Source of the DNA: Mesodorylaimus sp. YZB2_4
Lineage: Eukaryota > Nematoda > Enoplea > Dorylaimida > Dorylaimidae
Length of the DNA stretch: 64,000 nt
Direction: 5' to 3'
Assembly: GCA_030248295.1 (NCBI GenBank)
Contig: JASANH010001177.1
Location: 62,001-126,000, forward strand
The notes under the pieces are model-generated. The model saw only the letters and a list, made by a program, of their open reading frames with translations, was not told where the DNA came from and did not search any database. Below, piece by piece: positions 1 to 10,549 of the stretch; the stretch's first letter is position 1, and the number at the start of each line of letters is the position of its first letter. Both the position numbers and the translations under genes were made by a program.

Positions 1-1312
1 AGTTCATTGTGCATACTTGGATATCGAACGGGAACAAGTACATATTGATGGGACATGAGAACTGGAAGATGGCGTTGTAACCGAACATCATAGAAGCATA
101 GACGGGGTCATTCGAAGGGTCTATTGTTATTGCGACTACTTGTGGGTTCTCAGTTTGAGCTTTGTCCATTTCAACACTACAAGAGTGAGCCTACTGTAGT
201 AACAGGCAACTTTGTTTCCTTGCAAGCATGCATTGGCCATTAACGAACAGCACCAAGCCACAGTAGTTTTATGTTTAGGCAGGCAGCCAAAAGGAGCTAT
301 AGAGACAGCAAAGATCCGCCATGGCGCAATGGGCATACGAGGAAAAGCAGTATTTTCGATCCCAGACCGCGACTTTGTTCAAAAGCAGAACTTCACTTGA
401 TTAGCCAAGTGGGAGAACGAGATCAAACTCTCATCAGGCCCGTGGAATTAAAGTGAGTGCGGATTCTAAAACTTACCTTGTCCTTTGTAAGCTGCCTCCA
501 GTAGAACGTCATATGTCATACCTGTTAGTAAGGTCAGTCTGGGGACGCCAAACATCAGCGTATGGAGTTGAAATAGTGGTAATATTACCAAAGTTGGCTG
601 GATTCCAGAATAGATGCGGATCTTTCCAGTCCAACTGAAACCATGCCCACATTCTCACAGTTTGACTATTTTCGTCCTGCCAATCAGAAAAAACGGGTGT
701 CTGGTAAAATTGTCGGACTGGTTTGATGCCACAAGCCCACCATGGTTTCACGGCTTCCTAGCTGAGTGCCTCCTAGTTTCTCTAATAGGCTATTTTAGAG
801 TTTTAGAGGCCGGCCTCGTGGCCTGGTGGGTTAGGCGTCTGCCTCTCACGCCAGGTGCGCAGTTACGGGCGAGTGTTCGACTCGCGGGCCGGTAAATCAT
901 TTCGTGTAAAATGTGTCCCTTCACCCTCGAGTGCGCATAAGCGTTTGGTGATGTGGTAAAACATGAACATGAGTAGCGCCAGCGTGGTGCTATTTAATCG
1001 TAAGTAGCGCCAGCATTACCAGTGTCAACAGTTGGTGTAACTCCAAATAGTAGGTGACTTCTAGGGGGTGAAGCTGAGTTGGATCGCATCTCGCGTTGTA
1101 TCGACTTTTGTTGAGTAAATAAGAATACAAGCGATACTGGTGTTGCAGGGGATTATATTCAATCTCATCTGAAAGAAATCTTCGATACTGCAAGTCCTAG
1201 TGAAACAGTTTCGACACTTATAAAAGGCTTTGAGAGAGAAAAGAGCAGTGCGAAGCATAAAAAACATCCGATCACTCACCTTCAGTCACATTATCCGTCT
1301 GGCCATACGCGA
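1..1312 (-). CDS. Cys-loop ligand-gated ion channel subunit, copy 1 (cut by window edge)
   Basis: Plasma-membrane pentameric receptor subunit, nicotinic-like by family. Readable exons on the minus strand are 1312-1280 (tentative, N-terminal), 1168-1020, 676-523 and 176 to beyond position 1; phases agree at every junction. Exon 2 carries the extracellular start (ARCDPT, LELHQLLTL), exon 3 the conserved MWAWFQLDW and WRPQTDLTN blocks, and exon 4 the start of the Cys-loop (CPINMYLFPFDIQ). The second Cys-loop cysteine and all membrane segments lie outside the window. It is clearly paralogous, exon by exon, to the gene at 3779-5653, so it is one half of a tandem pair. The signal peptide exon was not found with confidence. 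Ligand and ion selectivity cannot be inferred from this part. Confidence 0.8.
820..970 (+). repeat. tRNA-derived SINE, full copy, in receptor intron
   Basis: The head looks like a tRNA: a box-A-like GTGGGTTAGGCG, a CTGCCTCTCACGC anticodon-arm region reminiscent of tRNA-Glu(CTC), and a box-B-like TGTTCGACTCG. A body containing CACCCTCGAGTGCGC and a tail ending AAAACATGAACAT follow. It is almost identical to 24148-24297, and partial copies occur at 40812, 55281 and 57525. It sits in an intron of the copy 1 receptor gene. The extra bases between the anticodon arm and box B argue against a functional tRNA gene. Confidence 0.75.
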
Positions 1313-1329
1313 CTACAATGGAATCACAA

Positions 1330-2070
1330 GGTAGGCTCTATCAGAACTCATACAAATCCCTTACCTCCCAATATAATAACGAACGACTTCAGAAGATATG
1401 CCGCCATGACTTGCTGAAGAGATAAACCACTCTGGTACAGGTAACCTCGTCCTTGACCCGCGTAGCGCATAGTACGACCAAGATGCCAAGCCGGCCCCTG
1501 GAAGGCCCTCCGTACATGATTTCCATGAATAAGTAACAGTCTTTACATCGACCCGCGCTCTTATGCGTCAACATAGCTTTGTTCTTTTTCTCGAGCTACA
1601 ACTGAAAAGTTGAGGTAGAATGTGAACTCTTTTTTTTCTGGGTCTTTTATTTAGTCTAGTGATTTACGGTATGCTAATCGTAAAACACACCTAGATTTTT
1701 GCCCGCTTTGCATTAGAAAGGAGCTCAACTGGCTCCGGTCATACAGTATGCCTGGTTGTGAATCCCCTTAAAGCTAGGTGCTGAACCCAGCTGAATGGTA
1801 GAGTGACGACAATATGTTGCCACTGCTACTTCTTTGCAGACTACACTTTTGCCTATCAAGCTGGACCTGTAGTTCGAACTACACTTTAGGTTTGAAGCAA
1901 ATTTATAGAAATTTTAACATCTAGGCGTAGAAGCTTTTACTACTCGCACACATTTTATTCAGCCATCAGGCCCTAGTCTCATACATACTGCAGGCCGACA
2001 GACAGCCTCATGATACGGCCGGCAGTAGCTCTTGCTGTGATTATTTGGCCCTCGCTTTACGCTGCCGAGC
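1330..2070. other. Intergenic region, no gene seen
   Basis: Only short open frames without recognisable domains occur here. The stretch should contain the 5' flank of the copy 1 receptor (minus) and of the membrane protein gene that starts at 2146 (plus). I see no RNA gene or repeat in it. Similarity to the duplicate at 51.6 kb begins only at about 2079. Confidence 0.5.
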
Positions 2071-2145
2071 AGGAGTCGCTAACGTGTCAAGGAGCCCTTC
2101 ATTTGGCGTCCCTGTCAGAGCGAAAGTCGGTTGGTGCTGGTCGAA

Positions 2146-3432
2146 ATGGCTCCGATCCTGACTGTGCAAGAAGATGCGAGTGTCGAGACCAACTCGACCT
2201 TGTGGCTCGGTGCGATCCTCGCGTCCGCCTTGGGATCGATGTTGGTGCTGATGGTGCTCGTGTTGTGCGCATGCGCGGGAGGAAAGAACAAAGAGGACGA
2301 CGACGATGAAGGAAGGGTAAGTGACTGTTCCTGGCACGATTATGGTTTGTACTGTATGGTCTGCTCTCCCTTAGGTTCAGCCTCCAACTTCGGGTCGCGA
2401 GTCCAAAGTCTCCGCCGCTTCTGTTAACGAGACCGGCACGTCCGCCGAAGAACAGCAATCCAAGAATGCCAAGACCGAAGTGTCGCTGGGCAAAACGCAG
2501 TCCCAAACGAAAACAGCGTCGATCGCGAAGGCGCCGATGCCCCAGGCGAGCAACGTTGCTCCGGTACTAGTGTCTGCGCCAACCAAGCCGACGTCGAGTG
2601 TCCAGCAGTCGGCGGCTCCGATGATGCGTCCAACGTCGGCTCAATCGCTGCCCCCGCCCCCTGCACCGCCACCGACCACGGAAACGACCTCCCAGCCGTA
2701 AGTGAGTTCAGTGTATCTCCTCTCCTGCCTCTCTACGCTCAATCCGTTTTGTAGGAAGCTGATGGTGCCATTCGTGGTGGCGAAAACGGTCATCGCTCCA
2801 TCGCATCCCCGCGACGCGGACACGAAGTCGAGGGTGGGCGAAGGCTCGTCGAAAGCGACCAGGAAGGAGGGCGAAAAAGACGCATCCAAGAGGGAAGGAG
2901 GATCGGAAAACCCGACCGAAAAGGACCGAAAAGCCCACGGCACCGACGTGACGGAGGTCTCGAGGGGAGGCGCCCTGGCCAGCGCGGCTGAGTAAGTTCA
3001 TGCCTTTAAGCCAAGATAGCCCATCTTTACGATGGCCTCTTTCGTTTAGCGACAAGCGAAGCATGGCCGGAGGGAAAGCCATGGCTTGGAACACAACGGC
3101 CGCCCCTGAAAAAGGTGCTTGTCGGTAAAGCTGTTCGTATCATTCCCTCGAACTTCTTCCTTTTAGCCACCATGAAAGGGGGAGCGAGCGCGACCGTTGC
3201 AGCCGGGGCGAAGTCCAGTCAACGCGAGCCCACTGGACTGACCACCCGAGCCGAGAGCATTGTGGATGTGCCCACCGCAATCGTCTTCAATGCAACCACG
3301 GCGGCCTTTGATCGTGAGGCGCGGACTGTGGCAAGCACCCGAACCGATGTCGAAAGTCACCAAGTCACCAGCGGGCGACGCAAGTTCGTGGCCAAGAAGA
3401 AGACGATGTCGATGGTCATCAAGACGGCCTAG
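2146..3432 (+). CDS. Single-pass membrane protein with Pro/Ala- and Lys-rich tail, intact copy
   Basis: No known family recognised. Five exons fit GT-AG rules with agreeing phases: 2146-2316, 2375-2697, 2755-2991, 3050-3114, 3167-3432, giving 353 residues. A short N-terminus without a signal peptide (DASVETNST, with an N-glycosylation sequon) precedes one membrane segment (about residues 21-44) ending in CACAGGKNKE and an acidic DDDDE run. The tail is Ser/Thr/Pro-rich with a PPPPAPPP stretch, then Lys/Arg/Glu-rich, and ends in RRKFVAKKK and IKTA. Introns are only 52-58 bp and coding sequence is GC-rich. The donor of intron 4 (AAAG|GTGCTT) is weak but is the only one that keeps frame. A near-identical but broken duplicate lies at 51606-53036. 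The ATG at 2146 is the first in frame. Function is unknown; a scaffold or sperm-type membrane protein is only a guess. Confidence 0.75.
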
Positions 3433-3778
3433 TGATCCAGTGATCGTGCATGTGATGTGTGTCGGAGATGAGTGTCTTCTGGTCGTGGAGTCCAAGTGCA
3501 ATGTCGAAGGTGATGCGAGTGCGTGAATTAAAACTCGAGGCGCGCCATGAGAGCGTTTATGGGTCCACTCAGTTACAAGTGGTTCAATCAGGGCACTTCG
3601 GCTAACAGGGAATCTGGGTGAGTGGTATGGTGGTATGGTCAGGGTATGAGTCTCATACTGCGGTTGACCCAGATGGACTTGACCAGCAGCCTTCCTTGTA
3701 TGTGGCCTCGATGCGTCGTTTTACTAAGCTTTATTTGTCATAAGAATAGAATACACATTCAAATATGGAACTCGGACC
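3433..3778. other. 3' flanks between convergent genes
   Basis: Short space between the stop of the plus-strand membrane protein gene and the stop of the minus-strand receptor gene. The duplicated block shared with 51.6-53.0 kb ends here at about 3535, so part of the 3' UTR was copied too. Confidence 0.5.
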
Positions 3779-5653
3779 TTAGCCTTCAACAACAGTTACT
3801 CTGGCCATAGCGAAGATACCAGCAATCAGCACGATAGTAGTGATGACGGATATGCACATAAAGAATATGTGGGCGGAGAATTCAGCTTCTCGCATGCTTC
3901 GTTGCGCATGGTGTCTGACAGGCATCACTTTTTTGGAGGAATTCAAGAAGAAAATGGATGATTGCTTGGGCTTCCTGGACGATGGATAATTGCTTATCGA
4001 CGAACGACTGCATCCGGACCAACACCAGCGTACACATTTTTTGACCTCCATACACCAATGTTTCACTTTTTCACAGGTATCTGGATCGCATAACCAGACG
4101 GCTATCAAGGTAGAAATGGCTGTCTGCGCCATCATCGCGAGAAAAAACCAACCTGAAAGACATTTGAGAGATAAATCTGGTAACCCGAAACCCCATGGCT
4201 GAGGTAGTTAAATGCGGTTTCACTTACCCAACAAAGGCACTGTAGAAGAGCCTTTGGGTACTTGACTGTAAATCTGTAACAGTTGAATGGAGAATGTGAG
4301 CAGGGCTGTCATGCCCAGACTCAGCTTGTCGTAGGTGCACTCGGGGGTGTCGACTGGTACGAAGAGACCGATCGAGGCGAAGAGGCTGATGACGACCATT
4401 GGCAGTATAAGCCCAGCCACATAGTACATAGGGCGCCGCTGTAGGTAAAACGTAACAGTGATCCTGTTGTACGGGGTAGCAGCAGTGACATAACGCATGT
4501 CGATGACACTCAGCTTAGTCTTGACCATAGTCCATTCTTGGTTCTGTATGTAGTAGTCCACATTGACGCTGTCCGAGGCAAGATTGTACCTAATCTGGTT
4601 CATGTCCCGGACGGGTTCGAAATCCATAACGCAGGTTTGTATGTCGAAAGGGAATAAGTACATGTCGATGGGACACGAGAATTGGAAAATGGCGTTGTAG
4701 CCGAACATCATAGCTGCATACGTAGGATCCGTTTCTGGATCTACTGTCACTGCAACAACTGTCGGGGTTTCTGTTTGGGCTTTGTCCATTTCAACACTAT
4801 AAAGTAGAGAATAGAAAGCAGCAGCCAGTCTCTCAGCTTTTTGGAGCTCCTGCATACTGTTGAAATCAAGAAAATAGGTATCACAGGGCGCGCAATACAA
4901 ACCTGTTAGTGAGGAAGGTTTGAGGTCTCCAGACATCCAAGTATGGTGTGGAGATAGTGGTAATATTGCCGAAGTCTGATGGATTCCAATAAAGCTGTCT
5001 GTCCTTCCAGTCCAGCTGAAGCCAAGCCCACATCCGAATCGTCTGAGAGCTTTCATCCTTATCAAATAAACGGAGAGTTTTAACGAGAATTTTGCTCCAA
5101 AAGAGCGGCTTGGCGAGCACCAAGACGCACAAATCATGACTGTTCTATCTGTCATGCGCGTCAGAAAAGACCCAGGTGAACGGCGCTAATCCTCTGCTCC
5201 TGTGGACTACAAGATATCACCCATAGACACTTAGCTATCCTCGGGGCATCTTCAAGAATCAGCTTATCTTATAGACTGCGATAACAGCAATCGAAATCCA
5301 AGCATCAAATGAGTCCGGCATCGGGCTAGGCAGGACCTTCTCCACCTGCATTATAACGTTATATAGTGAAAATTCTACAGTCGAGTGTGCGAAAAGGTAC
5401 CGTATTGTAGGTTCAGCAGTCTCTAGCTGCCTGTAACGACACCAGTGGCTGCAGTGCTCTGATGGTCCCTCACCGACTGTAAGTGAACACGTTACCATTG
5501 TCAACAGCTGATGTAGTTCCAAATAAAACGTCACATTGACCACCCGACTCTGAGTAGGATCGCATCGGGCGTTATACCGAGAAGCGTTCAACAGATAAGC
5601 AAAGAGACGGTGCTGAAATTCCAACACGTTGAGGTCGTCGTCGACAGGTTGAG
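3779..5653 (-). CDS. Cys-loop ligand-gated ion channel subunit, copy 2
   Basis: Pentameric receptor subunit of the plasma membrane. Exons 5653-5496, 5057-4903, 4796-4228 and 4152-3779 join with consistent phases. Visible landmarks: LELHQLLTM, MWAWLQLDW, WRPQTFLTNS, a 13-residue Cys-loop between the cysteines of SCPIDMYL and QTCVMDF, then M1 (GLILPMVVISLFASIGL), M2 (LSLGMTALLTFSIQLLQ), M3 spanning the last intron (VPLLGWFFLAMM) and M4 (HIFFMCISVITTIVL). The M3-M4 loop is short and includes a cysteine-rich stretch (CVRWCWSGCSRS). Loop C (around RYVTAATPYN) has no adjacent cysteine pair, so this is not a nicotinic alpha-type subunit. The signal peptide exon upstream of 5653 was not found; the first exon begins in the same phase as in copy 1. 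The ligand is unknown. Confidence 0.88.
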
Positions 5654-5752
5654 CTAAACGAACTTGCATCACGTTTAACTGAATCACGTATCATCGTGGT
5701 CAGCCATTTATTGATTTAATTTCTTACTGCTTCACCGTTAGGAGTGTTTAAA

Positions 5753-5767
5753 CCCCCCCCCCCCCCC
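5753..5767. repeat. Poly-C run, 15 bp
   Basis: Uninterrupted C tract upstream of the copy 2 receptor exons. Similar 14-21 bp C or G runs occur at 43544, 46255, 49072 and 58864. Confidence 0.9.
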
Positions 5768-6829
5768 AATGCAATACTCCTATAAGCTGCTGATTACCTG
5801 CGCTAACAATACCCGCATTCCAAAGTACGATGCACGTGACTGAAAGAGAAACAGCACTGGTTACGGATTTTAGGGCTCAAAACACAGTGCTAACCATCTT
5901 ACCAAATACTAAGATCGAGCGACCGAACATTTGCCTAGTCTTCTCTAACGATCAGTCAGCGACCGACTCGGGCACTATTGAGAGTCTCACTGAAAATGCC
6001 AAGAATCCTACATCTGTTTTACAGGTCCCAACAAGCAATTATTTCAGGATCGATCATTCAAGTTGGCGCAGTTCCGCTTGCGTAGCTCGCCAAGAGCGGA
6101 AACGCATGTCAAAATCTCAAATCAAGCGCCTAACTTATTCTGCGTAAACTTACTCAACTGATTTTTCTTTTCTTTAAACGTGTTCAGCAAAGACGCAGAT
6201 CCCGTCCGCGCTGGAGTACATTTACCAAAACTATGACACAACAAATTTGAACAACAATTGGCTCAGGTGAAAAAATCCAAAAATAGGACCCACGTTTGCA
6301 AGATCATTAGGAATTTTCCTGAATATTTTACATAATGAGACAGTCTTTCGCATGTTCAGATTCATTCATCGCGCAGTGACAGAGCAATAACGCCAAGCCT
6401 TATGACAACCATTGCTGGACGGGTCACCCACTGCCACTGCACATTACACTACTGTACATGAGACTGTGTACTGCTGAGATCACACAAGTGATGCCTGCTT
6501 GAAACAGGGCAGCAATGTAATTTTCAGTTTGGGTTTCTACAGTACATTTATAGAGGTCGTCGGGGGCGGGGCGGAGGTACGTATTGGCTGTCGGAGAAAA
6601 GCGAATGTACGTTTTTCTTGTCTTACACAACACTATTTATCAATCGATATCATTTATCTCGGCCGAAACTCTTCCCCTTTGTATTTCTACCGTAGTTCAT
6701 TCGGATATCGTCTACGAGAACGAATCGAATCTCGGCGCATTGGAGTTCGAATTCGATCTTTTCTTGTTCGTTCAGTTGATCACTCGAGAATCGGCCGTAT
6801 CTCGACGAATATCAGTCCTATTGACTACT
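5768..6829. other. Intergenic region before the carrier gene
   Basis: No gene recognised. It must hold the 5' region of the receptor (minus) and of the first mitochondrial carrier gene (plus). Short open frames in several phases lack domains. Confidence 0.5.
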
Positions 6830-9800
6830 ATGGCGTTGGATTTTCTCGCAGGACTGTTGGGAGGTAAGATTTTCTGCATGGTGCGCGCATTTTGCGTTAA
6901 CTTGCTCACAGCAACACTGATCCAATGGTTTCTGTTCAGAGTTTATCAAAGTTAAAGTATCTATATAAAAGTTTCTGCGATCAGCGTTTGCCGTAGGGTA
7001 GCCCCGCGTAATAGAATGCACTGAGGCAATCAGTTGCCTGATACGAGACCTGACGGTTTCGCCCGGAAATCGGGTGAATAGTCTTGTATTCAAATTTTAG
7101 GCCTTTCAAGTATTTATCAGTGCACTTATTAGGCATAGTCTCAAACGATAACCATATTAACGGCCAAGGCTATGACGGTCTATTTTTAGGTGCAGCAGGC
7201 GTTCTCGTCGGCCATCCATTCGACACAGTAAAAGTGCGATTGCAGACTCAACCGTCCGGTTCAGCAGCCAAGTACAAAGGCACACTGCATTGCTTCCGAT
7301 GCATGCTGAAAGAGGAATCAGTAAGTGTGAGGGAGGAGTGTACGCTTGGATGAGGACCCATTGAACTAGCCATTAGTGTGCAGGGGGCCTGTAAGGAAGA
7401 CACGTGAAAGGCAGGGGCGCTGGCTCCTGCTGTAATGTAATCGCAAGCAATCAATCAATCACCTTCTAATTCACTAAAACCGAACTGAACTACGTTTCAG
7501 TATTCCTTTCCGAACTTCCAAGCTACGCATTGAACCGCACTTTTAAAAGCAACACTGAATCTTCCGTTTAGATTATCGGTTTTTACAAAGGTATTTCCAG
7601 TCCGCTTACGGGTCTCGCTTTTATTAACGCCATCGTGTTTGGCGTGTACGGAAACACATTAAAGAAGCTCGGGGAAAATGGCGACGCGATTCGAAGTCAT
7701 TTTATCGCAGGTTCGTATTGAATCGGGTTGCGTATTATATCTTATTTGCTGTAAAGGGATCACAAGTCGAATCAGGGGATACTATATATACAGTAGGTCT
7801 GCCGAGTAGTCAGCCACTTAAGTGGGACTTTTTCTCTATTACATCAGAAAAATTGCCGCTTTACTGAAAAGCAAGAGTCACACTTCCAAAGACGGAATGA
7901 GCACTTGCGGTCTCAGAGGTATGGTTGGACTCCCTCTCGGGAGTCATGCTTTTCACTCTGTTTCTTGATTCTTGATTCCAGTCGTTTCTTCTGTCAGAAA
8001 TTTGTCAGTCACTCTGCGTGACGAGCCTGTAGGCTTTTACGTCAGCGACGCCCCAGAGCTGGGCAATTGATCACATGATTTTTTCCCCATGGCTGTTCAA
8101 ATATGTGATAGGTGTGAATTATGTTTATGAGACGGCTTCTATTTTAGGCGCGATGGCCGGTTTTGCTCAATGTGCCATTTGCAGTCCGATGGAAATGGCC
8201 AAGTTGCGCTTACAGTTGCAAGGTCAAGGAGTGCGGCCATTGCATATTTTCTTTGGCGCTGATGCTCCGAACCAATATCGGGGCCCAATGGATTGCCTGC
8301 GACAGACTTATCGATCGCATGGTTTTCGAGGCGTATTTCGAGGCCTGCCCGTGACGATAGTTCGCGATTTGCCTGGCTTTGGTGTTTATTTCGCTGCCTA
8401 CGAATGGATGGCACGGTCCATGGCTCCTGGTGGACCAGAAACATTGCCGTCAAGCAAGCTTCTGATGGCTGGAGGTAGGCTAGGGTGGCTAGAAGTAAGA
8501 GTGGGTCTTGTAACGTCATGTGCCTCTCACACACACACCCTAACTATTTCCTTATAAGTAGGACAGTGGTGTCTCAAGATTTGTGGGTCCAACATGTCAC
8601 ATCACTGAATTTGCTTTCTTACGGCTGTAAAAACCTTGGCTCGTCTTATGATTGGTGTGATACCCCTGCCTGCCACGAGTGAGACCATCTACACGCGTGC
8701 TAGGTTCGAAACAGTACAGCGCGCTCCCTACCGACACGGACGCTAATCACCTGACACTTTATTAGGCCAGGCCACTTTATAAGGGCAGACTAGAACCAAC
8801 CGAGTGATGAGCACTACAATAGGAAAGGCAGCTGAGGGTGAGACCCAACCGCACGGTCGACGAAGCAGATGATAACTGACGAGCAGTGTGGAGGGACCGA
8901 CCACGAGGCCTCACGGGGCGACCTGGTAGAACCAACCAGGATAAGGGATTTAGGCTCACTCTCCCTCACCAGAGGCCTGAGCAGGAAGTATTCACGCGTG
9001 CGCCAGACACTTATTACAAACCGGACAGGGAAGGAACCCCCAATCAAGAGATGTGGGTCACTCTTCTCCCGCCGCCAATTGAGCACTAGACTATTCTGAG
9101 CTGACTAAAGGGAAAGTCGAGCCTCAATTGCGATCAGGGAAAAGCATTTGTACTCCTGATCCGTCGGACTTCCAAATACGCAGTCAAAAAAGAGCCCAGG
9201 TTTTAATGACAGTAAAGATCAAAAGTAAAGATTGATTGATTGATAAGAGGCAGGCAGACACGCTGCAGCCAAGCTCACACACATGCCCGGCCCCTTTTCG
9301 AGAAACCTTCCGTGCGGTATAACCAGCTAAAAAGATGGATACACAGAAACACGAGGCATGCCCTAAATAACATTCGACACTTACCGTATGACGCCCACAA
9401 TGTCCTAGATGAGCCAGAGGAAGGCTCAAACCACGCTGTGTAAGACACCTAGACCAGACACCTAAGCCACCTACCTGTGTAGTGTGGCATTTATTCACCA
9501 CCCATTCAAGCAAGTGCACCGTTTAGACTCATTATGCAAGGGGCCCATGTGTTGGCCGCCAGCGAGGTTCTGAGGCACCTTCTCCCACTGCGTCAAACCA
9601 GTCGCTCGACTTGCTCTCGGTCTCATGTTCAGCCCTGATCTAGGAGAGGCAGATCCAGTTCTCTAAACCAGTGCACTGATGGGGGCAGATAAGAAATCCA
9701 GCAGTAGAATCCGGACAGATTATGGACACTAGCAAGGAAAGGAGCGAGTCAGGGGTAGATGGGAGAATAAAGTTATGTAGAATACTTTCGACAAGCAATA

Positions 9801-10190
9801 TCCCCTTATTAAATGCAAAACACCTAACCTCGCATCTAATCCAAAAAACACCTAATCCGTTTCCTTTTAGGCGCAGCCGGCATTATCTCATGGCTATCAA
9901 TATATCCTATCGATGTTGTGAAATCTCGTTTCCAAGCCGATGACAAATTTCGATACAAATCGTCCTGGGAGTGCGCCATCGACAGTTACAGATTGCACGG
10001 GTGGCGTGTTTTTACTCAAGGCACAGTCTTGACCTTACTGCGAGCATTTCCGACCAACGGCATCACCTTCTTCACCGTCGAGTGGGTGTACCGTTTGGCC
10101 GATAGATTTCTGGGCAACCAACCCAAACCTTCTGCCGTAAAAAAAGAAGAAACAGTCAACGTGGCAGTCTCTAGTATACACGGGGCGTGA
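6830..10190 (+). CDS. Mitochondrial carrier, SLC25A29-like (basic amino acid transporter), copy 1
   Basis: Inner-mitochondrial-membrane carrier. By family, SLC25A29 moves arginine, lysine and related basic amino acids. Exons 6830-6863, 7190-7320, 7572-7710, 8148-8474 and 9871-10190 give 316 residues, close to the roughly 300 usual for the family, and every junction is in phase. The three carrier repeats each show the signature: HPFDTVKVR (P21), SPMEMAKLR (P115) and YPIDVVKSR (P223). The opening MALDFLAG and the block VGHPFDTVKVRLQ closely resemble vertebrate SLC25A29. The hydrophilic C-terminus ends VSSIHGA. A paralog with the same exon sizes (exons 1-4 identical in length) lies on the opposite strand at 14919-17282, so the pair is an inverted duplication. 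Introns 3 and 4 are long (0.4 and 1.4 kb). SLC25A45/47/48-type assignment is the main alternative. Confidence 0.88.
9611..9690 (+). repeat. Dispersed repeat in carrier intron 4
   Basis: A block reading TCTAGGAGAGGCAGATCC and ACCAGTGCACTGATG recurs with small changes at about 41776-41855. No coding or terminal-repeat structure was seen. Confidence 0.5.
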
Positions 10191-10549
10191 GCAGCCAAGT
10201 CTTATTAGCGCTTTTTGTACGATTAGCTCGATTCTGATTGTATTTGGAACATGTCTTTTGCTTTTAGATTTTTTGGTGCGATTGTGTGAAGACTAGAATA
10301 GTGTCTGTGATTTGTGCAAACATTATTTATTATGGTAGTTGGCAGGCCCCTCATTTGGTGCCATTTGATGACAAAATCTCCATCGAACGACCAATGAGAG
10401 AGCGACGTCGGAAATGCTTAAACAAGACAAATAGAAATCAAAACTGTTCGTTATTCTAAACGCATGAAAAGTAAATCTAACACGAAAAATAAACCCGAGA
10501 CGAACGCAAAAAAACCTTCTGAAAGTCCTACTTTTGAACTACAGTAGTT

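Noticed and set aside
820..900. Possible functional tRNA gene
   Set aside because: Box A and box B are present, but the arm before box B is too long, the acceptor ends do not pair, and a near-identical repeat with a common non-tRNA body exists at 24148.
2099..2506. Open frame of 135 aa on the minus strand
   Set aside because: It is antisense to exons 1-2 of the membrane protein gene and arises from GC-rich codons; splice signals and the membrane segment support the plus strand.
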